Shown piece by piece: positions 15,112 through 20,553 of a DNA stretch of 20,553 bases (position 1 is the stretch's first letter; every line of letters begins with the position of its first letter). The notes beneath the pieces were generated by a model. The model did no database searches and had not been told where the DNA came from. It was given only the letters and a program-made list of their open reading frames with translations. The position numbers were made by a program, and so were the translations under genes. Origin of the DNA: Deltaproteobacteria bacterium (GTDB lineage: Bacteria; Desulfobacterota; Desulfomonilia; UBA1062); NCBI GenBank assembly GCA_023230665.1, contig JALNWY010000043.1, forward strand, positions 1 through 20,553, read 5' to 3'.

Positions 15112-16009
15112 CATGGTGCTGGGCGCGTGCAGCGACCGGAAGAGCGCGTGCCTCATCCGGGTCGGCGACGTGTGCATCAGCAGGCAGAGCTTTCAGGAGC
15201 GCATGGCCCACTTCGCGGAAGAGTCCATGATCGTCTCGGAAGACCAGCTCGAGGCCATGAAGCCCGTGTTCGTGAACAACATCGTTGAGGAGGAGCTCGT
15301 GCTCCAGCACGCGCGAAAGGGGTTTGTCACGGTGAGCGACGAAGAGGTCGATATCGCCATGAAAGGGCTGCTCGACGGCATCGACAAGAAGGACCTGGAC
15401 CGGCTTCTCACCGAGGAGTCCAGAAACATCGCCGACATGCGCGATTTCGTCCGGAAGAGGGCCCTCATCAAGCGCACCATCGAACGGGAGGTGCACAAGG
15501 GAATCGTGATCACCACCGAAAAGATCAGGCAGTACTACGAGGCCCATACCGACGAGTTCGTGCTGGAGCCCACGGTAGAGCTCTATCACGTGTTCATGAA
15601 GAACAATTATCAGGCGAAAGAGGCGCTTAAAAGGCTCCGCTCGGGCATGACCCTCGAGGCGGTGGCCAGAGAGTTCGGCGAGACCGAGGGCGTGGAGGAA
15701 GGTTCCGGGTTCATGGGGGTCTTTGCGCAGGGGGACCTGCCCAAGGATGTGGAGGAAGTGGTGTTCTCGATCCCGCCGAGGCGGTACTCGAATATCATCA
15801 AGACCCAGCGCGGCTATCACATCTTCTATGTGGCGAACAAAACCCAAGGGAGGACCCTCTCCCTGATCGAGGCTTCCGACCAGATCCGGGAAAAACTGGT
15901 GGAAGAATCCTTTGAAAAGAAGTATGCAACCTGGATCGATGATCTCAAGCAAGAGTATCGGGTAGAGGTTAACTGGAGTGGGATTAATGAGGTTTCAATC
16001 AGCGGTTAG
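15068..16009 (+). CDS. Parvulin-type peptidyl-prolyl isomerase lipoprotein
   Basis: Periplasmic foldase of 313 aa. The signal peptide ends with the lipobox LGAC (Cys21), so the protein should be lipid-anchored. A SurA-N/PrsA-like helical chaperone region covers about 30-160, followed by one parvulin domain (about 175-265) with ELYHVF, a SGFMGVFAQGDLP stretch and the terminal QRGYHIFYV motif, then a helical tail (LSLIEASDQIREKL). The layout resembles PrsA and PpiC-like lipoproteins, which help outer-membrane or secreted proteins fold. The start at 15068 lies inside the end of mfd (44-base overlap) and has AGAGG six bases before it; ATG at 15077 is an in-frame alternative. It overlaps the following SurA-like gene by 23 bases, so the two isomerases are surely cotranscribed and probably translated in a coupled way. 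Confidence 0.9.
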   Translation: MFRMKYVIFSIALLSMVLGACSDRKSACLIRVGDVCISRQSFQERMAHFAEESMIVSEDQLEAMKPVFVNNIVEEELVLQHARKGFVTVSDEEVDIAMKGLLDGIDKKDLDRLLTEESRNIADMRDFVRKRALIKRTIEREVHKGIVITTEKIRQYYEAHTDEFVLEPTVELYHVFMKNNYQAKEALKRLRSGMTLEAVAREFGETEGVEEGSGFMGVFAQGDLPKDVEEVVFSIPPRRYSNIIKTQRGYHIFYVANKTQGRTLSLIEASDQIREKLVEESFEKKYATWIDDLKQEYRVEVNWSGINEVSISG

Positions 16010-16826
16010 CGTGCTGTTTTGTCTGGTCCTGGTGGCGATCGCCGGAGGTCGGGTCCGGGCTGAAATGATCGACGGCATCGTAGCAGTGGTGGACGACACC
16101 ATTATCATGGTTTCCGACCTCCAGGAGCGGATGGAAGAGCTCGGCGCGCCCATGAACGACAAGAATGCCGAGCGCCAGGTCCTGGAGCTCATGGTCGAGG
16201 ACATTGTGGTCAAGAAAATCTATGACTCGTTTGGTCTTCCTCCGGTGGGAGGCGACGAGGCAGAGGACCTGGCCGAAAAATCAGGCATGAGCCGCCGGGA
16301 TGCAGAGAGCTATATCCGCAAGGCCGCGCTCATGGACCTGATGGTGCGCTCACGGGTCGTAGTGACCGAGAACATGATCAGAAACCACTATGAAGGCCAG
16401 GAGCAGTACCGCGGCAAGGAATCAGTGCACCTCAATCAGATCCTGATCAGGGGTGACGAGGCGAAAGCTGCCAGGGCGCGTGCCGAGTTGAACGCAGGCC
16501 GGCCTTTTGCCGAGGTGGCAAAGCAGTATTCCGATATCCTGTCTTCAGGAGGCGCCGATATCGGGTGGGTCGCAGTGGCCGATCTCTCCGAAGAGGTGCT
16601 GCACGCCCTGAGCGCTGCGAAACCCGGAGACATCGTGGGGCCTCTTGCCATGAACGGCTACCAGGCCCTCTACCAGCTCCTCGAACGGGGCGTGTACAGA
16701 GAGAAGCCTCTGAGCGAGGTGAGGGAAGAGATCACGGAAACACTCCAGAAAAAGTACCAGCTCGAGGCGTTCAATCACTGGCTCAAGAAGATGATGTCGG
16801 AGTATTTCATCGGGATCTACCTCTAG
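15987..16826 (+). CDS. SurA-like periplasmic chaperone/peptidyl-prolyl isomerase
   Basis: Periplasmic protein of 279 aa with a cleavable signal peptide ending RVRA before EMIDGIVAVVDDTIIMVSDL, the standard mature N-terminus of SurA-type chaperones (ID-IVAVVND-VI--SEL). A helical SurA-N domain extends to about residue 120. One parvulin domain follows (about 132-230) with HLNQILI, FAEVAKQYSD, GADIGWV and KPGDIVGPL, then a C-terminal helix. E. coli SurA has two parvulin domains; here there is one, as in many deltaproteobacterial forms, so I do not give the symbol. The ATG at 15987 is chosen because GGAG lies 8 bases before it; a GTG at 15978 is in frame. It is the last gene of the operon. Likely client proteins are outer-membrane beta-barrels, by analogy. 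Confidence 0.88.
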   Translation: MRFQSAVSVLFCLVLVAIAGGRVRAEMIDGIVAVVDDTIIMVSDLQERMEELGAPMNDKNAERQVLELMVEDIVVKKIYDSFGLPPVGGDEAEDLAEKSGMSRRDAESYIRKAALMDLMVRSRVVVTENMIRNHYEGQEQYRGKESVHLNQILIRGDEAKAARARAELNAGRPFAEVAKQYSDILSSGGADIGWVAVADLSEEVLHALSAAKPGDIVGPLAMNGYQALYQLLERGVYREKPLSEVREEITETLQKKYQLEAFNHWLKKMMSEYFIGIYL

Positions 16827-16865
16827 GGCGGCTCGCTCCGGGAAAATGTATTCGGATCACAGGGT

Positions 16866-16888
16866 GAATTCCTCCTGAGGAGGGATTC
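16866..16888 (+). terminator. Hairpin after the SurA-like gene
   Basis: GAATTCCTCC (16866-16875) pairs with GGAGGGATTC (16879-16888) around TGA, giving ten pairs with one G-T. It lies 39 bases after the stop, but the following bases are CATCTT then A-rich, so the classical T-run is missing. It is the only structure that could end the tilS operon. Confidence 0.4.
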
Positions 16889-16932
16889 ATCTTAAAAAAA
16901 AGAGAGATCGGGAAAAGTCTTAAAAAAGGAAC

Positions 16933-16946
16933 CCTGAGAAAACAGG
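16933..16946. promoter_or_regulatory. Operator-like dyad upstream of uvrA
   Basis: CCTG-AGAAAA-CAGG is an inverted repeat about 85 bases before the uvrA start. uvrA is often SOS-regulated, but this does not match the LexA boxes I know (CTGT-N8-ACAG of enterics, or GAAC-N4-GTTC), so it is only a weak candidate. Confidence 0.2.
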
Positions 16947-17031
16947 CATCAGACAGCAATAGGGGATTTCATCCTCGCGCCGCGATCCGGTTTTCGCATC
17001 CTTTGACTGCACACCTGAAGATAAGGAAACC

Positions 17032-19812
17032 ATGAAGGACTACATCGAGATAAAAGGAGCATCCGAGCACAATCTCAAAGGGATCGACGTAAAGATCCCC
17101 AGAAACAGGTTCGTGGTGGTCACCGGGGTGTCGGGCTCAGGCAAGTCGTCGCTCGCGTTCGACACCCTCTATGCCGAGGGCCAGCGGAGATACGTGGAGT
17201 CGCTGAGCGCCTATGCCCGGCAGTTTCTCGAACAGATGCCCAAGCCGCAGGTCGAGTCCATCGAAGGGCTCTCACCGGCCATTGCCATCGAGCAGAAGAC
17301 CACCTCGAACAACCCCAGGTCCACCGTGGGCACAGTCACCGAGATCTACGACTATCTCCGCGTGCTCTTTGCGCGTGTCGGCACCCCGCATTGCTGGGTG
17401 TGCGGCCGGGTCATCGAGTCCATGACCATCCAGCAGATGGCCCAGGCGGTCCTCGGTCTGGAGCCCGGATCGAAGGTCATCATCCATGCCCCGGTGATCA
17501 CCGGCCGCAAAGGCGAGTATACCAAGCTCTTCGAGGGCCTGGCAAAGGACGGATTCGTGCGGGTGCGCATCGACGGCGAGGTGTACGGCATCGAGGAGGT
17601 CCCCAAACTCGACAAGAAGAAGAAACACTCGATCGACGTGGTGGTGGACCGGCTCGTGATCAAGGAAGGCGTGTCGCAGCGGCTCGTGGACTCCATCGAG
17701 ATCGCGTGCAGGCTCTCCGGGGGCATCTTGAAGATCGGCGACGACAAGGGCAGAGAGACCGTGTACTCCGAGCACTACGGGTGCCCGGTGTGCAATGTCT
17801 CATACCCGGAGATCTCGCCCCGGATGTTTTCGTTCAACAATCCCCACGGCGCATGCAGCCACTGCACGGGCCTGGGAGTGCTCCTGGAGATCGATCCGGA
17901 CCTGGTGGTGCCCAACCCCGAGCTCTCGCTCATGCAGGGCGCGGTCCTGCCCTGGGGTTCGACCCCGGGGAGGTTCGCCACCCGGCTCATCAGGCATCTG
18001 GCCCGGGCGCTCGGCTTCGACCCGAACACGCCTTTCAAGGACCTCGACGAGGGGGTGAAACACGCCATCCTCTATGGAGACCATATCCAGGGACCCTACG
18101 GCTACCCCTATGAGGGCGTGATCCCGAACCTGGGCCGGAAGCTTGCCGAGACCGAGAACGGCGAGATCAGGAACGACATCTCGCGTTTTCTCAGCAACAG
18201 GGCCTGTCCCGAGTGCGGAGGCGCCCGCCTCAAGAAGGAGATGCTCCACGTGCGCGTGGCCGGCAAAAACATCCAGGAGATTACGGAGACGAGCGTGGAC
18301 TGCCTGCTGGAGTTCTTTGGCGATCTGCGTTTGAGCCCCAAGAAGGAGGAGATCGCGGGCAGGCTCATCAAGGAGATCAGAGACCGGCTCGGGTTCCTCT
18401 CCTCGGTGGGCATCGGATACCTCACACTCTCCCGCACGGCAGGCACGCTCTCCTCGGGCGAGTCGCAGCGGATCAGGCTGGCGACCCAGATCGGCTCGGC
18501 GCTCATGGGGGTCATGTATATCCTTGACGAGCCCACCATTGGTCTACACCAGCGGGACAACGACCGCCTCATCAATACCCTGCTCCACCTGAGGGACCTG
18601 GGCAACACGCTCATCGTGGTGGAGCATGACGAAGACACGATCCGCGCGTCTGACTACGTGATCGACATGGGCCCGGGCGCGGGCGAGAAGGGAGGGGAGA
18701 TCATCTTCCAGGGTACGCCCGGCGAGCTCATGGTCTCGGATACCTCGCTCACCGGCCGCTATCTCTCGGGCAAGCTCAGGGTCCATGACTCGCAGAAGCG
18801 AAAGAGTCCGGGCAGGGGAAATATCGCTGTCAGGGGAGCCCGGGCCAACAACCTGAGAAACGTGGATATCGACATACCCATCGGGCTCTTCACCTGCGTG
18901 ACCGGCGTGTCCGGCTCGGGCAAGTCGAGCCTTGTCATCGACACCCTCTATCCCTACCTGACCAAGGCCCTGACAGGCTCGCGGAATCTGCCGAACAACG
19001 TGGATTCCATCAAGGGCATCGAGCTCATCGACCGGGTCATCAACGTGGACCAGAGTCCCATCGGACGGACCCCGCGCTCGAACCCGGCCACCTATACCGG
19101 GGTGTTCACCCTGATCCGGGAGCTCTTCACCCTGCTTCCCGACGCCAAGGTGCGAGGCTACAAGCCGGGGAGATTCAGCTTCAACGTCAAGGGCGGCAGG
19201 TGCGAGGCGTGCCAGGGCGACGGCCTGATCAAGATCGCCATGCACTTTCTGCCCGATGTATATGTGGTGTGCGACCAGTGCCAGGGCAGGCGCTTCAATG
19301 ACGAGACCCTGGAGATCAGGTACAAGGGTCACTCCATCTCCGACGTACTGGATATGAGCGTGCGGCATGCGCTCGACCTGTTCGAGGCCGTGCCCTCCAT
19401 CCGAAAGAAACTGCAGACGCTCATCGACGTGGGCATGGACTACATCAGGCTCGGCCAGAGCGCCACCACACTCTCAGGCGGCGAGGCTCAGCGCACCAAG
19501 CTCGCCCGGGAGCTCTCCAAGCGTTCCACCGGAAGGACCCTCTACATCCTGGACGAACCCACTACCGGCCTGCACTTCGACGATATCAGCAAGCTGCTCA
19601 AGGTACTGCACCATCTGGTGGACCAGGGCAACACAGTCATGGTCATCGAGCACAACATGGACATCATCAAGTCATCCGACCATCTCATCGACCTGGGGCC
19701 CGAGGGCGGGTATGAGGGGGGCCGGATCGTGGTCACCGGCACCCCAGAAGAGGTGGCCAGGTGCGAGGCATCCTATACCGGCAGGTTTCTCCGGAGGCAC
19801 CTGGGGTCCTGA
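17032..19812 (+). CDS. uvrA: Excinuclease ABC subunit A (UvrA)
   Basis: DNA-damage sensor of nucleotide excision repair, 926 aa (family about 940). Both ABC ATPase halves are intact: Walker A GVSGSGKS at 32-39 and near 625, signature LSSGESQR near 473 and LSGGEAQR near 814, and Walker B ILDEPT near 497 and 840. The zinc-binding cysteines CPVC (about 251) with CSHC (about 275), and CEAC (about 724) with CDQC (about 747), are present, as is the N-terminal CWVC/insertion region near 122. UvrA dimers load UvrB at damage, and Mfd recruits UvrA to stalled RNA polymerase. The ATG at 17032 is preceded by AAGGA at 5 bases. The gene is monocistronic, separated by 205 bases from the surA-like gene and by about 230 from the next frame; an SOS dyad is not certain. 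Confidence 0.98.
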   Translation: MKDYIEIKGASEHNLKGIDVKIPRNRFVVVTGVSGSGKSSLAFDTLYAEGQRRYVESLSAYARQFLEQMPKPQVESIEGLSPAIAIEQKTTSNNPRSTVGTVTEIYDYLRVLFARVGTPHCWVCGRVIESMTIQQMAQAVLGLEPGSKVIIHAPVITGRKGEYTKLFEGLAKDGFVRVRIDGEVYGIEEVPKLDKKKKHSIDVVVDRLVIKEGVSQRLVDSIEIACRLSGGILKIGDDKGRETVYSEHYGCPVCNVSYPEISPRMFSFNNPHGACSHCTGLGVLLEIDPDLVVPNPELSLMQGAVLPWGSTPGRFATRLIRHLARALGFDPNTPFKDLDEGVKHAILYGDHIQGPYGYPYEGVIPNLGRKLAETENGEIRNDISRFLSNRACPECGGARLKKEMLHVRVAGKNIQEITETSVDCLLEFFGDLRLSPKKEEIAGRLIKEIRDRLGFLSSVGIGYLTLSRTAGTLSSGESQRIRLATQIGSALMGVMYILDEPTIGLHQRDNDRLINTLLHLRDLGNTLIVVEHDEDTIRASDYVIDMGPGAGEKGGEIIFQGTPGELMVSDTSLTGRYLSGKLRVHDSQKRKSPGRGNIAVRGARANNLRNVDIDIPIGLFTCVTGVSGSGKSSLVIDTLYPYLTKALTGSRNLPNNVDSIKGIELIDRVINVDQSPIGRTPRSNPATYTGVFTLIRELFTLLPDAKVRGYKPGRFSFNVKGGRCEACQGDGLIKIAMHFLPDVYVVCDQCQGRRFNDETLEIRYKGHSISDVLDMSVRHALDLFEAVPSIRKKLQTLIDVGMDYIRLGQSATTLSGGEAQRTKLARELSKRSTGRTLYILDEPTTGLHFDDISKLLKVLHHLVDQGNTVMVIEHNMDIIKSSDHLIDLGPEGGYEGGRIVVTGTPEEVARCEASYTGRFLRRHLGS

Positions 19813-19818
19813 TCTCCC

Positions 19819-19842
19819 GGCGCCGGCCCTTGAGAAGGCGCC
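19819..19842 (+). terminator. Weak hairpin after uvrA
   Basis: GGCGCC (19819-19824) and GGCGCC (19837-19842) pair around a 12-base loop, 6 bases after the uvrA stop. Another GC-rich hairpin, GCCGG-CAGACAC-CCGGC, follows at 19859-19875. Neither has a T-run, so termination is only possible, not shown. Confidence 0.3.
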
Positions 19843-19998
19843 ATCACTTAAAAATTGGGCCGGCAGACACCCGGCCGCATGCCGCCGGTCAGGCCCGGAT
19901 GAACGGGAAGATCCTGCGTGCCTGGCCTAATCCCTGATTCTCCAGTTCAAAACATGTCGTTCTCAAGATATGTCTCGTATTTCCCGATAGCTGACAGG

Positions 19999-20017
19999 GA
20001 TAACGACGATTATCGTT
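19999..20017. promoter_or_regulatory. Overlapping small dyads before the broken ABC-protein copy
   Basis: GATAA-CGACGA-TTATC (19999-20014) and AACGA-CGATTA-TCGTT (20002-20017) are two overlapping perfect inverted repeats about 25 bases before a strong AAGGAGG ribosome site. They may mark an operator in the leader of the former gene. The rest of the stretch 19876-20041 shows no gene. Confidence 0.25.
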
Positions 20018-20041
20018 CAGTGTGAAGACAAGGAGGCTTGT

Positions 20042-20271
20042 ATGAAAAAGATTTTGATCTTTCCTGAAATGCGAATCTCTGGAAAAAGGTGGGCATTCTC
20101 CTGAAGATCAAGAGCGCTGCATCACGGATCGCAGATGCAAGGCCGGACCTCGTGATCACGGTCGGCACCCCGGCCACAATGATGGTCAAAAGGGGGAGGA
20201 CGCTCCATTATTCTCAAGTAGTCCAGCATATCCTGACGGCCTTTAAGTTTTTTGCGGCCAACCATTTTTAA
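20042..20271 (+). pseudogene. Broken partial copy of an ABC_sub_bind substrate-binding protein gene
   Basis: A perfect AAGGAGG lies 5 bases before the ATG at 20042, which opens a frame of only 20 codons (MKKILIF and on). From 20069 the DNA is almost identical to the neighbouring gene (20508 on). In that gene's frame, displaced here relative to the ATG, one reads NLWKKVGILLKIK, then SAASRIADARPDLVITVGTPAT, the hallmark of periplasmic ABC_sub_bind proteins. The frame runs to a TAA at 20271, but after VGTPATMM the family pattern fades. Thus the signal-sequence start has been joined out of frame to an internal piece, and the 3' part is missing. The product cannot be a working binding protein. It most likely derives from a tandem duplicate reduced by deletion. 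Confidence 0.7.
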
Positions 20272-20305
20272 GAGAGCAAAGAGAAAAAAGAGAAGGAGGA
20301 ATAAC

Positions 20306-20553
20306 ATGAGGAAAGTATGGAGCATTCCGTTACTGGTTCTGCTTCTTATAAGCCCCTGCCATGCGTATCGCATCGAGGTGCTGCAGGTCTCCAACATCGG
20401 CCCGTTCGACGACGCATACCGGGGATTCGTGGAAGAACTTGGCCGAAGCGGGATCGTTGAGGGGCAGAATCTGACAATCAACCGGCAGATCATCGAGGCA
20501 TCCGCGGATGCAAATCTCTGGAAAAAGGTGGGCATTCTCCTGAAGATCAAGAG
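20306..20553 (+). CDS. ABC transporter substrate-binding protein (ABC_sub_bind family), N-terminal part, cut by window end
   Basis: The first 82 codons of a gene that continues past the window. AAGGAGG precedes the ATG at 6 bases. A signal peptide is visible (MRKVWSIPLLVLLLISPCHA, cleavage before Tyr21), so the product is periplasmic. The mature start RIEVLQVSNIGPFDDAYRGF followed by VEELGRSGIVEGQNLTI is the standard opening of the ABC_sub_bind (PF04392) family, where K-VAVLQ----P--DA---GF--GL-ELGY-EGKN is usual. This family serves uptake systems for small hydrophobic or aromatic solutes; the substrate is not predictable. Permease and ATPase partners would be expected downstream. The last 46 bases repeat 20069-20114. 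The stretch 20187-20305 just before it is A+T-rich compared with the rest of the window. Confidence 0.85.
   Translation, partial: MRKVWSIPLLVLLLISPCHAYRIEVLQVSNIGPFDDAYRGFVEELGRSGIVEGQNLTINRQIIEASADANLWKKVGILLKIK

Noticed and set aside
20122..20550. Minus-strand frame of 142 codons opposite the ABC_sub_bind gene and its broken copy
   Set aside because: The plus strand shows signal peptide, ribosome site and family motifs; the minus frame looks like a complement of these plus an A/T-rich spacer.
1..20553. CRISPR arrays, tRNA or rRNA genes, transposases, integrases, toxin-antitoxin pairs or defence genes
   Set aside because: Searched by eye on both strands; no repeat-spacer pattern, cloverleaf, or matching protein motif was found.

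Overview
The window is about 60% GC (estimated by eye) and reads as chromosomal DNA of a Gram-negative bacterium. Two lipoproteins carry clear lipoboxes, two periplasmic parvulin-type foldases follow mfd, and the gene order tilS-mfd-parvulin-SurA together with an ABC_sub_bind periplasmic protein suggests the Deltaproteobacteria (Desulfobacterota). That assignment is inference; there is no rRNA or tRNA to anchor it. I see no CRISPR array, prophage, complete insertion sequence or recognisable defence system.

Left part (1-7400) is a patchwork of single genes on both strands. A membrane-anchored metallo-beta-lactamase-fold alkylsulfatase (130-1890, +) converges on a RarD-type transporter (1904-2800, -). 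A minimal zincin metallopeptidase (2911-3285, -) and the C-terminal remnant of a 3-hydroxyisobutyryl-CoA hydrolase (3355-3723, -) follow. A complete UPF0371/DUF1846 protein (3824-5344, +) and an FkbM-type methyltransferase that loses family similarity after its KID motif (5453-6064, +) come next. The latter overlaps tail-to-tail with a YqhD-like NADPH-dependent aldehyde reductase (6036-7193, -). Two decayed genes and a long dyad at one breakpoint show this part has been rearranged.

Middle part (7397-10129): a lipoprotein alpha/beta hydrolase (-) and a MATE efflux pump (+) diverge from a 400-base control region. On the minus side this holds a near-consensus promoter with a perfect 13-base dyad in its spacer, and a 55-codon leader ORF whose stop overlaps the hydrolase start. 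The intergenic region 10130-10472 holds two hairpins, an anti-Shine-Dalgarno-like linker and a T-run; I propose it encodes a small RNA of about 96 nt.

Right part (10473-19812) is housekeeping: tilS, mfd, a parvulin lipoprotein and a SurA-like chaperone in one tightly overlapping operon, then uvrA alone. Mfd and UvrA act in the same transcription-coupled nucleotide excision repair pathway; the two isomerases serve envelope protein folding.

Right edge (20042-20553): the start of an ABC_sub_bind substrate-binding protein gene runs off the window. Just upstream lies a broken partial copy sharing a 46-base stretch with it (45 identical). The second repeat copy is cut by the window edge, so the duplication may be longer.
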